Below are positions 1 through 6,871 of a stretch of DNA of 39,617 bases, piece by piece. A program made the translations under genes and the position numbers. Within the stretch, counting starts at the first letter, position 1. The number at the start of each line of letters is the position of its first letter. The notes under the pieces were generated by a model. The model was not told the origin of the DNA and ran no database searches. It saw nothing but the letters and a program-made list of their open reading frames with translations. Source of the DNA: Geminicoccaceae bacterium (GTDB taxonomy: Bacteria; Pseudomonadota; Alphaproteobacteria; Geminicoccales; Geminicoccaceae); the NCBI GenBank assembly GCA_007694015.1, contig RECO01000125.1, forward strand, positions 1-39,617. The letters run 5' to 3'.

Positions 1-177
1 TTCGGGCCGAGTTCGGCCATCCACTTGTGCCAAGGCTGCCACCTCGAAACCATCGCGTCCACCTTGCAGCGACGCCCCATCGACGACGTCACCGGCAGCC
101 TCCAGGCCCTGACCTCCCTCGGCCACGCCCCGGCCCACCCCCGACGGCCGCGTCGTCGCCTGATTCAGCTTTTCTAG
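1..177 (+). CDS. Possible C-terminal end of an unidentified protein (partial)
   Basis: The first reading frame is open from the window edge to a TAG at 175-177 and gives about 58 residues. They include a CxxC pair (L-C-Q-G-C-H), a plausible amphipathic stretch (ETIASTLQRRPIDDVTGSLQAL) and a basic, Pro/Arg-rich end. The composition looks like a real C-terminus, but I do not recognise the family and the start lies outside the window. It points towards flgH, so the two would be convergent. It could also be a chance open frame in GC-rich DNA. Confidence 0.3.
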   Translation, partial: FGPSSAIHLCQGCHLETIASTLQRRPIDDVTGSLQALTSLGHAPAHPRRPRRRLIQLF

Positions 178-514
178 GATTTCAGCCCTTTTCGTGCTAC
201 CCTGCCAGCCGCTTTTTGGACATGGTCGATCTCCCACCACCCGCCCCCGGCACCGCTCTGGCCCGGCCCAAAAAAACGTTTCTACAAAACGAACTGTCCC
301 ACCCTACTTTCTTTCCTGCACAAGCGCTTAGCTTGGGGGTAACGGGTATTATGACAAATCGCTCGCCGCGGGTCGGGGAAGCCTTGACCGCCCCACCACC
401 CAGCCCAGGCCAAGATACATGAAACGGGTTGCAACATGCACCTAGCCGTCGGCGGAGGCGGACGAGGATGCCCTCAGGCAAGCCGGCCCCATGCCGGTGG
501 CGGTGGCAAGCTCC
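178..514. other. Intergenic stretch with no gene seen
   Basis: No convincing reading frame lies here. The part around 270-355 is clearly richer in A and T than the neighbouring genes and includes a run of seven A at 270-276, which suggests a regulatory or spacer role. A small inverted repeat (CAAGC, five bases, GCTTG) lies at 321-335, and a TATTAT at 347-352 has no good -35 partner. No clear hairpin plus T-run terminator for flgH was found. Confidence 0.4.
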
Positions 515-1252
515 TCAAAACGGCAGAATGATGTCGAGGACTTGCGAACCGTAGCGTGGTTGCTGGACGTCGGTGAGCTGACCGCGCCCGCCATAGGCCA
601 CCCGCAATTCGGCGATCTTCTCGTGGCTGATGGTGTTGGTCGGCGAGATATCCTCGGGTCGCACGACACCGGCGATCAAGAGCTCGCGAATCTCGAAGTT
701 GACGCGCACCTCCTGGCGGCCCTGGATGACCAGATTGCCGTTCGGCAGGGTCTGCACGATCACCGCGGCGACATTGGTGTCGATGTCTTCGGTGCGCCGC
801 GTCGTGCCGCGCCCTTGGTTGCGCAAGGAACTGTTGAGGCCGACCGAGTTCGACGCGTCGAAATCGCTGCCAAGCGCGTTGGCGAGCGCCACGTCGAGAT
901 TGAACAGGTAGTCGATGCCCATGCCTTCGTTGTTGGTGCGCCCGCGCTCGGTCTCGTTGCGCAAGGACGCTTGGTCCTTGATCTTGACGTTGACGGTGAG
1001 CACGTCGCCGACCTGCCTGGCGCGCTGGTCCCGAAAGAAGCCACGGGCACCCGTGCGCCACAGCGAATTGGGCGACATCGGGTCGGGTGGCTGCGCTGCC
1101 GGCATGGGCATGGAAACCGGCCGGTAGTCCGGTGCGCGCACCGGGTCTTGGATGGGCGACAGTTCCGGGGCGCGGCCGATGTTGCTGACCCGGTCGACGG
1201 TGTTGCAGCCGGCGAGGAGGGCCAGGCAAAGGACCAGCGGCAGGGGCTTCAT
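515..1252 (-). CDS. flgH: Flagellar L-ring protein FlgH
   Basis: FlgH is the outer-membrane lipoprotein that forms the L-ring, the bushing around the flagellar rod. The 245-residue product begins with a short lipoprotein signal (basic start, hydrophobic core, lipobox L-A-G-C with Cys16). It continues with the family's NSLW...GARGFFRDQRARQVGD segment near residue 50 and the VTVxIxDQAS and ISPTNTISHEKIAELRVAYGGRG blocks typical of FlgH. Its ATG overlaps the stop of flgA as ATGA, so the two are probably translationally coupled. It is the last gene of the flgF-flgG-flgA-flgH run. The family assignment is secure and the length is normal. Confidence 0.97.
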   Translation of the reverse strand: MKPLPLVLCLALLAGCNTVDRVSNIGRAPELSPIQDPVRAPDYRPVSMPMPAAQPPDPMSPNSLWRTGARGFFRDQRARQVGDVLTVNVKIKDQASLRNETERGRTNNEGMGIDYLFNLDVALANALGSDFDASNSVGLNSSLRNQGRGTTRRTEDIDTNVAAVIVQTLPNGNLVIQGRQEVRVNFEIRELLIAGVVRPEDISPTNTISHEKIAELRVAYGGRGQLTDVQQPRYGSQVLDIILPF

Positions 1253-1974
1253 CGGTCGATCTCCAAGAGCAGCGTGCGTGGTGCCAGTACGCGGGCTTCG
1301 ACCACCGCACCGGTCTGCGAATTGCGGACCATGACCTGATCGCCCAAGGCGCCGTCGCCCTGGGCCGCGGCCGCGAGTTCGAGGGTGAGTGCGCCGCGGC
1401 GGTAGACGAGGGTCACGTTGTCCCCGCGCCGCACCAGGTAAGGCTGGCCGATGGCATGCGCGGCGATCGGGCGGCCGGCGAGCAACGCGCGGCGCACTTC
1501 CTGCCCAACCAAATCCCCGGCATCGCGAACCCACTCGCTCCGCAACCGGCTCTCCGGCTGCAACAGCCAATCGAGGTCGGCATCGGCAATGGTGCTGCCC
1601 ACCCCGAGCGGCATCCGCGGCACCGGGATCGCCCGGAGCGGTGTGGCCTCGCCTTCCAGGACCAGGGTCAAGGGCAGGTTCGAAGCGGGGGTGACGATCG
1701 CGATCCGCGCGGTGAAGCGATCGCGCGGCAACACGTTCACCCCCTCCAGCCGAAGGCGCGCCTCGCTGCCATAGGGGTTGCCGAGCGGCAGGATGGGGCG
1801 CTGCACGGCGATCCGGACCGCGTCGGCAGCCATGGCAGCGGCCAAGCGTTCCGCGAGCAAACGCTCGACCCCGAGTTGGTCGAGAGGCTGCCCCGCCGCC
1901 AGCACGACCTCGCCGGCGCGGAGTGGCGAGATCATGGTTAACGCGACGAAGCAGGCAGCGAAGAGCCGACGCAT
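1249..1974 (-). CDS. flgA: Flagellar P-ring assembly chaperone FlgA
   Basis: FlgA is a periplasmic chaperone needed to assemble FlgI into the P-ring. The 241-residue product has a signal peptide (MRRLF start, cleavage likely after S-P-L-R-A near residue 20). A C-terminal SAF-type domain is recognisable by the sequence from G-S-T-I-A-D-A-D-L-D-W onward, the R-R-A-L-L-A-G-R-P-I block and the final G-D-Q-V-M-V-R-N-S-Q-T-G followed by a terminal V-L-A-P segment. It lies 3 bases after flgG and overlaps flgH by 4, consistent with one transcript. The C-terminal motifs make FlgA the only sensible call. Confidence 0.95.
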   Translation of the reverse strand: MRRLFAACFVALTMISPLRAGEVVLAAGQPLDQLGVERLLAERLAAAMAADAVRIAVQRPILPLGNPYGSEARLRLEGVNVLPRDRFTARIAIVTPASNLPLTLVLEGEATPLRAIPVPRMPLGVGSTIADADLDWLLQPESRLRSEWVRDAGDLVGQEVRRALLAGRPIAAHAIGQPYLVRRGDNVTLVYRRGALTLELAAAAQGDGALGDQVMVRNSQTGAVVEARVLAPRTLLLEIDR

Positions 1975-1977
1975 GGT

Positions 1978-2763
1978 TCACCTCAAACGCGTGACCGACG
2001 CCATCATCTCATCGCCTGCACTGATGACTTTAGAGTTAAGATCGTAGGCTCGTTGCGCCGTGATCAGCGTGGTCATCTCGAGGATCGGGTCGACGTTCGA
2101 GCTCTCCACGAAGCCCTGCAGCAAGGTGCCCGTCTGCTCGGTTCCGGGCGCTTGGATGTTCGCCGGCCCGCTGGAGGTGGTCTCCAACAGGAGGTTGTTG
2201 CCGATCGCCTCGAGACCTACCGGGTTGACGAAGGTCGCAAGCTCGATGCGGCCGACCTCGACGCTCTCCACCTGGCCAGCGAGTTTGATCTGCACGACGC
2301 CGAACTGATTGATGGTGACTTCGATCGCCTCGGCCGGGATCTGGATGCCGGGCATCAGCTCGTAGCCGTCGCTGTTGACCAGGATGCCGTCGGGGCTGAT
2401 CTGGAAGTGGCCGCTGCGGGTGTAGGCCTCGCGTCCGTCCGGCAGGTCGATGACGAAGAAGCCCTCACCCTGTATGGCGACGTCCAAGGGGTTCGACGTC
2501 GACACCAGGTCGCCCTGGTCGTGGATGCGGTAGACGGCCGCGGTCTTGACGCCCAAGCCCACCTGCACGCCCGTCGGCACGACGGTGCCGGCATCGGAGG
2601 TGGTCGAGCCGATCCGCCTTTGGCTTTGGTAGAGCAGATCCTGGAACTCCGGGCGGCGGCGCTTGTAGCCCGTCGTCGTCATGTTGGCGATGTTGTTGGA
2701 GATCGTCTCGACGAAGAGCTGCTGGGCCATCATGCCGGTGGCGGCAACGTTCAGGGCGCGCAT
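1978..2763 (-). CDS. flgG: Flagellar distal rod protein FlgG
   Basis: FlgG builds the distal rod of the flagellar basal body. The 261-residue protein has the rod/hook N-terminal motif (SNNIANMTTTGYKRRRPEFQ, about residues 22-41), the central G-E-G-F-F-V-I-D-L-P-D-G segment with Y-T-R-S-G-H-F-Q, and the C-terminal family motif F-V-E-S-S-N-V-D...L-I-T-A-Q-R-A-Y-D-L-N-S-K. Length and motifs match FlgG closely. It starts 11 bases after the flgF stop and is followed 3 bases later by flgA. There is nothing odd in the sequence. Confidence 0.98.
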   Translation of the reverse strand: MRALNVAATGMMAQQLFVETISNNIANMTTTGYKRRRPEFQDLLYQSQRRIGSTTSDAGTVVPTGVQVGLGVKTAAVYRIHDQGDLVSTSNPLDVAIQGEGFFVIDLPDGREAYTRSGHFQISPDGILVNSDGYELMPGIQIPAEAIEVTINQFGVVQIKLAGQVESVEVGRIELATFVNPVGLEAIGNNLLLETTSSGPANIQAPGTEQTGTLLQGFVESSNVDPILEMTTLITAQRAYDLNSKVISAGDEMMASVTRLR

Positions 2764-2774
2764 CGGCCTATCCT

Positions 2775-3500
2775 TCAGCTACGCATGTCGAGCAGGCGCT
2801 CGACCGCTTGGCGGGTGAGATCGTGTTGGGTTTCGATCAGCTTTTGCGTCGCCTCGAAGGCACGCGTGGTCTGCATCATCGCCGTCATCTCCAGGATCGG
2901 CTGGACGTTCGAGGCCTCCAAGGCGCCCTGGTAGACGGCCGAGTCCGCGGCGATTTCGGGCACCTCGGCGGTGGCGAACAGCATCGACCCTTCGCGCATG
3001 AAGCGCTCGGGTTCGACGAAGCGGGCGCGCTGCAGGGTGCCGAAGATTTCGCCGGCAATCGAAAGAGTGCCGTCGACGGCGACGTGGAGGGCAGCCGGGT
3101 CCTCGCCGGGCAAGACGATCGGTTGGTCGTCGACGTCCAAGACCGGGTTGCCGTCGTAGGTGACGAGGCGGTTTTGGTCGTCGAGCCGGAAATGGCCAGC
3201 GCGGGTGTAACGGATGCCGTTGTCCGTCTCGACCGCGAAGAAGCCGTCGCCGGCGATGGCCAAATCGAACGGGCTCTTCGTGATCTTGATTTCGCCTTCG
3301 CTCATGTCCGGCCGCGGGCTCAGGTCCTGGACGTAGGCAATCCCGACGCGGCGGTTGGCACGCTGCAACACTGCCTCGAACGTCATCTCCTCGGCTAGGA
3401 AGCCGGTCGTGTTGGCATTGGCGATGTTGTTGGCAATGGTCGCGAGCTGCCGTTCGAGACCGAGCTGGCGACTGAGGGCAACGTAACCGATGGCGTCCAT
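2775..3500 (-). CDS. flgF: Flagellar proximal rod protein FlgF
   Basis: FlgF is a proximal rod component of the basal body. The 241-residue protein starts with the rod-family motif (M-D-A-I-G-Y-V-A-L-S-R-Q, then N-N-I-A-N-A-N-T-T-G-F), has the core G-D-G-F-F-A-V-E-T segment with Y-T-R-A-G-H-F-R, and ends with Q-G-A-L-E-A-S-N-V-Q-P-I-L-E-M and T-R-A-F-E-A. I chose the ATG at 3500 because a GGAG lies 8 bases upstream and a longer version would add unrelated residues. It is first in the operon, about 38 bases downstream of the start predicted from the sigma-54 promoter at 3550-3565. Confidence 0.96.
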   Translation of the reverse strand: MDAIGYVALSRQLGLERQLATIANNIANANTTGFLAEEMTFEAVLQRANRRVGIAYVQDLSPRPDMSEGEIKITKSPFDLAIAGDGFFAVETDNGIRYTRAGHFRLDDQNRLVTYDGNPVLDVDDQPIVLPGEDPAALHVAVDGTLSIAGEIFGTLQRARFVEPERFMREGSMLFATAEVPEIAADSAVYQGALEASNVQPILEMTAMMQTTRAFEATQKLIETQHDLTRQAVERLLDMRS

Positions 3501-3549
3501 CGACGGGGCTCCACGGATCGAAAAGGCCGACCCTTCGCTGCCCCTAGGC

Positions 3550-3565
3550 GCAACGCTCGTGCCAA
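3550..3565 (-). promoter_or_regulatory. Sigma-54 (RpoN) -24/-12 promoter for flgF
   Basis: On the minus strand these 16 bases read TTGGCACGAGCGTTGC, a near-perfect fit to the sigma-54 consensus (TTGGCACG, four bases, TTGC). The GG and GC doublets have the required spacing. Transcription would start near 3538, giving a leader of about 38 bases before the flgF ATG. Rod, ring and hook genes are sigma-54-dependent in alphaproteobacteria such as Caulobacter, so the context fits. Confidence 0.85.
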
Positions 3566-3571
3566 CGGCCG

Positions 3572-3579
3572 TTAACCAA
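3572..3579 (+). promoter_or_regulatory. CtrA-like half site
   Basis: TTAACCAA lies in the divergent flgF-fliL spacer and matches the short CtrA box (TTAACCAT) at 7 of 8 positions. CtrA controls early flagellar genes in Caulobacter, where fliL-fliM belong to its regulon. A single half site of this length can arise by chance, so this is only a candidate. Confidence 0.3.
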
Positions 3580-3628
3580 GAAATCCGCCGCCTCGGTGCC
3601 GTCGGCTGGGGGACGCAAGCCGTGGCAA

Positions 3629-3645
3629 CCGGCAAGACTTGCCGG
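3629..3645. promoter_or_regulatory. Perfect 17-base palindrome, candidate enhancer-binding site
   Basis: CCGGCAAG, one central A, then CTTGCCGG is a perfect inverted repeat with 8-base arms. Its centre lies about 99 bases upstream of the start predicted for the sigma-54 promoter of flgF, the usual place for a sigma-54 activator site. The GGCAA...TTGCC pattern resembles, from memory, the ftr elements bound by the flagellar activator FlbD in Caulobacter. It also lies about 100 bases upstream of the fliL start, so it could influence both operons. Confidence 0.6.
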
Positions 3646-3743
3646 CAGCCGACCGAACCGTCCCGCATCGTAAGGATTTCTTTACCCCGAAGCCGGAAGC
3701 TCTGGTCTCGTCGATTGGACCCCCGCGTGACAGGAACGCTCCC

Positions 3744-4265
3744 ATGGCTGCAGACGTCGAAGCCGCCGAGACCACGGCGAAAGGCGGCAAGGGCAAGAAA
3801 AAGCTGATCTTCTTGGCCATCGGCGGTCTCCTTCTGTTGGTGGCCGCAGGTGCTGGCGTGGTCTTCAGTGGCGTGCTGAGCCCCGCACCCGCCGTTCCCG
3901 AGGCCGGGGCGCCAGACGAGCCCGTAGCGACTGCCGAACTCACCCCGGCGATCGGCCCGGCGCCGACCTTCGTCGATTTGCCCCAGATGCTCGTCAACCT
4001 CGCGGTCGGCGATGGCCGACCGCGGTTCTTGAAGCTCAGGGTCGCCGTCGAAGTGGACGACCCGGACGTCGCCGAGCGGATCGTCCAGCTGAGCCCGCGC
4101 ATCGTCGACAGCTTCCAGATGTACTTGCGCACGCTCACCCCCGAAGAGCTGCAAAGCCCGGGGGCGATGTTCCGCCTGAAGGAGGACCTCCACGTCCGCA
4201 TCCATCAGGCGATCCAGCCGCAACGGGTTGCGGACGTGCTCTTCAAAGAAATGCTGGTGCAATAG
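3744..4265 (+). CDS. fliL: Flagellar basal-body protein FliL
   Basis: FliL is a single-pass inner-membrane protein that surrounds the stator and supports motor output. The 173-residue product has a lysine-rich cytoplasmic start, one membrane segment at about residues 21-45, a Pro/Ala-rich linker and a periplasmic domain with F-V-D-L-P-Q-M-L-V-N-L and L-K-L-R-V-A-V-E-V, typical of the family. I chose the ATG at 3744 because AGGAA lies 8 bases before it and the membrane segment then sits at the normal distance. An upstream in-frame start at 3639 would run through the regulatory palindrome. fliM follows after 32 bases. Confidence 0.95.
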   Translation: MAADVEAAETTAKGGKGKKKLIFLAIGGLLLLVAAGAGVVFSGVLSPAPAVPEAGAPDEPVATAELTPAIGPAPTFVDLPQMLVNLAVGDGRPRFLKLRVAVEVDDPDVAERIVQLSPRIVDSFQMYLRTLTPEELQSPGAMFRLKEDLHVRIHQAIQPQRVADVLFKEMLVQ

Positions 4266-4297
4266 GCGCGCCACGGGCGCAGGCAGCGGAGATCGCC

Positions 4298-5497
4298 ATG
4301 GCCGGCATCGACGACGTGGACCCGATCAGCGGCGACGAGACGGTCGATCAGGATGCGATGGCCGCCGAGTGGGCGGCGATGGCCGGCGGTGACGACGAGG
4401 ACGAAGACGTCGCTGCACCCTTGGCCGACGAAGACGGCGACGATGCGCTCGCCTCATCTTGGGCCAAGATGATGTCGTCTGAAACCGAGGCTGGCAATGC
4501 GCCGGCTGCATCGGGTTCGAGCGAGGCACAGGGCCGCGTCCTCAACCAGGACGAAATCGACAGCCTGCTGGGCGTCGCCGATCAGGCGCCGAACGAGGCC
4601 CAGGACGGCCTCATGGCACTCTTGAACAACAACAGCATCGCTTACGAACGTTTGCCGATGCTGGAGATCGTATTCGACCGCTTGGTGCGCATGTTGACGA
4701 CGTCGTTGCGCAACTTCACCTCTGAGAACGTCGACGTCGCCATCGAGAACATCGCCTCCTTGCGGTTCGGCGATTACCTCAACTCGGTACCCTTGCCAGC
4801 GATGATCGGGGTCTTTCGCGCGGTCGAGTGGGACAATTTCGGTTTGATCACGGTCGACAGCGCGATGATCTATTCGATCGTCGATGTCTTGCTGGGCGGG
4901 CGCCGGGGTACGGCGCCGATGCGCGTCGAAGGGCGGCCGTATACGACGATCGAGGGTAACCTCGTCACCCGCCTGATCAGCCTTCTGCTGCACGACTTCA
5001 GCCTCGCCTTCAGCCCGATCACCAGCGTCCGTTTCGATTTCGAGCGCCTGGAGACCAACCCGCGCTTTGCCGCCATCGCCCGGCCCGGCAATGCCGCCGT
5101 GGTCTTCAAGCTCCGCGTCGACATGGAGGAGCGGGGAGGGTGCCTCGAGGTCCTTCTGCCCTACGCCACCTTGGAGCCGGCGCGCGACCTCCTGTTGCAG
5201 ATGTTCATGGGCGAGCGCTTCGGCCGCGATTCGATCTGGGAAGGGCATCTGGCCCGCGAAATCCTCGCCACCGACGTGCAGTTGGAGGCCGTTCTCGATC
5301 AGCAGGTGGTGGCCCTCGGCGACGTCCTCGCCTTCGAGGTCGGTACCGTCTTGAACCTCAACGCCACGGCCGATTCGCCGGTGGAACTGCGCTGCGGTCA
5401 CGTGCCGATGTTCACGGGGCATATCGGGCGCACGGGCGATCATCTCGCCATTAAAGTCGATCACCGCAAACTGGACCCGGAGCACGACGATGCTTGA
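4298..5497 (+). CDS. fliM: Flagellar motor switch protein FliM
   Basis: FliM forms the middle of the C-ring and binds phosphorylated CheY. The 399-residue product contains the N-terminal CheY-binding segment L-N-Q-D-E-I-D-S-L-L-G, the CheC-like middle domain (about 120-320) and the C-terminal SpoA domain (about 330-395, ending with H-I-G-R-T-G-D-H-L-A-I-K-V). In most FliM proteins the CheY-binding segment is within the first 20 residues; here it is at about 82-92. The extra acidic leader holds two similar W-containing units (A-M-A-A-E-W-A-A-M and A-L-A-S-S-W-A-K-M). The start is supported by GGAG 6 bases upstream. It overlaps the next gene by 8 bases. Confidence 0.96.
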   Translation: MAGIDDVDPISGDETVDQDAMAAEWAAMAGGDDEDEDVAAPLADEDGDDALASSWAKMMSSETEAGNAPAASGSSEAQGRVLNQDEIDSLLGVADQAPNEAQDGLMALLNNNSIAYERLPMLEIVFDRLVRMLTTSLRNFTSENVDVAIENIASLRFGDYLNSVPLPAMIGVFRAVEWDNFGLITVDSAMIYSIVDVLLGGRRGTAPMRVEGRPYTTIEGNLVTRLISLLLHDFSLAFSPITSVRFDFERLETNPRFAAIARPGNAAVVFKLRVDMEERGGCLEVLLPYATLEPARDLLLQMFMGERFGRDSIWEGHLAREILATDVQLEAVLDQQVVALGDVLAFEVGTVLNLNATADSPVELRCGHVPMFTGHIGRTGDHLAIKVDHRKLDPEHDDA

Positions 5498-5876
5498 CCA
5501 TTGGTTGGACCTCGTGGTGTGCGCGCTCCTGGTCGTCACCATCGCGCATCTTTTCTTGGTGCAGCGGCGCCTTGCCGCCTTTCGCGCCGAGCGCGACCGC
5601 CTGCAGGCGTTCGTCACCGCCCTCGATCTGACCGTCGAGCGAGCCGAAGTCGCCATTCGACGGTTGAAGCAGGTGCAAAGTGCCGGCCCTGAGGCCGCAC
5701 CGGCCAAGGCCCAAACCGTGCGGGCGCGTACGCCCGAAGAACTTCTCCAAGCCGCCGCCGCGACCCAGCCACGCGAACGCCGTCCGGCGCAGCCAGGTGC
5801 TGCGGCCGCGGTTGACACGGGTGGGGGTAAAGGTGGGCTGGCCGCGCTGTTGAAGTCGGTCGCGGGTCAACCCTGA
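5490..5876 (+). CDS. DUF6468-type flagellar-cluster membrane protein
   Basis: This 128-residue protein has one N-terminal membrane segment (about residues 6-24), a short predicted coiled coil rich in R/E/L (about 27-65) and a flexible Ala/Pro/Gln-rich tail ending in a conserved-looking G-G-L-A-A-L-L-K-S-V short helix. Layout and position after fliM match the alphaproteobacterial DUF6468 family. From memory, Caulobacter PflI, a flagellar positioning protein, is encoded at the same place, but I cannot confirm homology here. It overlaps fliM by 8 bases and the next gene by one base (TGATG), so it is likely co-translated with the motor genes. Its biochemical function is unknown. Confidence 0.75.
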   Translation: MLDHWLDLVVCALLVVTIAHLFLVQRRLAAFRAERDRLQAFVTALDLTVERAEVAIRRLKQVQSAGPEAAPAKAQTVRARTPEELLQAAAATQPRERRPAQPGAAAAVDTGGGKGGLAALLKSVAGQP

Positions 5877-6637
5877 TGCGGGCGTCTGAACTCCCGGCAC
5901 CCGGCCGACCCCGGCCATCGCCCTTGCCCTTGGCGATGGGAGCGTTGGTGGTGCTCTTCGGCGTCAAACTCGCGGCGCTCGTCGGGCCCGTAGCGTCGCT
6001 CGAGGGCTGGCCGCTTTCGTCGACCGTCGCGGCCGAGACCGGACCCCTCGCGGTGACGGTCGAAGCGGAAGCCTTGGCCCGACTGGCGCCGGCAGCGGGG
6101 CCACCCCCGCCGGCAGGGGCGGCGGCGAGCGAGCCCGTGACCGCCGCCGATCTTTTGGCCGAGCGTCTCGACCGATTGATCCACCCCGCAGCCGGGCCGC
6201 TCGGCCTCGCCGGTGAACCGTTGCAGCCCGAGCCCTTCTTGGAGGAGCGCCGGGCCCTGGCCCGCCAGCAAGAAGCCATGGCCGTGCGCCAGGTCGCTTT
6301 GGAGATGGCCGAAACTCGGTTGCGCCAGCACGTTGCGCGGCTGGAGACCTTGAAGGTCGAACTCGAGGAGTTGATCGAGGACTTGAGCGAGGAGGAAGAA
6401 GAACGCTTGGCCGCTTTGGTCCAGCTCTACGAGCGGATGCGGCCGAAGCAAGCCGCTGTGATCTTCGACCAACTCGACTTCGCGGTGCTGGTGCCGCTCA
6501 GCCTGCGCATGCGCGACATGAAACTCGCACCGATCCTGGGCGCCATGCAACCGGACGTCGCCCGCAAGCTGACCACCGAGATCGCTGACCGCCGCCGAGC
6601 CGATCAACTCGCGGCGGCGGCCGAGATCATCCGCTGA
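5876..6637 (+). CDS. motE: MotE-type flagellar motility protein
   Basis: The 253-residue product has a Pro-rich cytoplasmic start, one membrane segment (about 17-40), a Pro/Ala linker, a long coiled coil (about 120-180, Q/E/L-rich with a run of acidic residues) and a C-terminal helical domain related to the MgtE N domain (Y-E-R-M-R-P-K-Q-A-A-V-I-F-D-Q-L onwards). This arrangement matches MotE of alphaproteobacteria, a periplasmic chaperone that stabilises MotC in Sinorhizobium, and the related FliG-like MgtE_N proteins. It begins within the stop codon of the DUF6468 gene and is the last gene of this plus-strand flagellar operon. The family is clear; the exact role in this organism is inferred. 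Confidence 0.8.
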   Translation: MRASELPAPGRPRPSPLPLAMGALVVLFGVKLAALVGPVASLEGWPLSSTVAAETGPLAVTVEAEALARLAPAAGPPPPAGAAASEPVTAADLLAERLDRLIHPAAGPLGLAGEPLQPEPFLEERRALARQQEAMAVRQVALEMAETRLRQHVARLETLKVELEELIEDLSEEEEERLAALVQLYERMRPKQAAVIFDQLDFAVLVPLSLRMRDMKLAPILGAMQPDVARKLTTEIADRRRADQLAAAAEIIR

Positions 6638-6670
6638 GGGGAACGCTCTCGTTGCCCGGCAGGCTGGTTC

Positions 6671-6733
6671 GAGGAAGGCAAAGGGGGCTTTTGGCCCCCT
6701 TTGGAACCCCCGGCCTCGGCCGGTGGCCGAGGC
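6671..6733 (+). repeat. Two-hairpin dispersed repeat, copy A
   Basis: After GAGGAAGG comes hairpin 1 (6679-6703, 10-bp stem, loop TTTTG), a C-rich linker GAACCCCCG and hairpin 2 (6713-6733, GCCTCGGCC paired with GGCCGAGGC around GGT). The same plan recurs at 28758-28839 and, inverted, at 28884-28942, with paired base changes in the hairpin 1 stem. It lies downstream of the motE-type gene and could help end or protect that transcript, but no T-run follows, so it is not a standard terminator. Confidence 0.8.
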
Positions 6734-6871
6734 GACGTTTCGAGATGGCGGCGCGGCACTGGTCGCCCGGCCAACCGTGGCATCGTAAGCTCATGGGGTG
6801 GCCGAGGGAGCGGGGGTGCGGGATGGGCACGCCATTCGGAGAATGAGCTAAGTTGCAATGCCGGGGCGGAG

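Noticed and set aside
341-352. TATTAT as a promoter in the first intergenic stretch
   Set aside because: No acceptable -35 box and no gene start follows on the plus strand.
491-1339. Long plus-strand open frame opposite flgH
   Set aside because: It mirrors flgH in another frame; its residues form no family pattern and the GC-rich third positions explain its length.
2053-2934. Plus-strand open frame opposite flgG and the flgF end
   Set aside because: It is antisense to two secure rod genes, with low-complexity Arg/Ala/Val sequence.
3621-3640. TGGCAA...TTGC on the plus strand as a sigma-54 promoter for fliL
   Set aside because: The GG and GC doublets are too far apart; the TTGC is part of the palindrome.
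6679-6703. Hairpin 1 of repeat copy A as intrinsic terminator of the motE-type gene
   Set aside because: No T-run follows and the same hairpin recurs elsewhere as part of a dispersed element.
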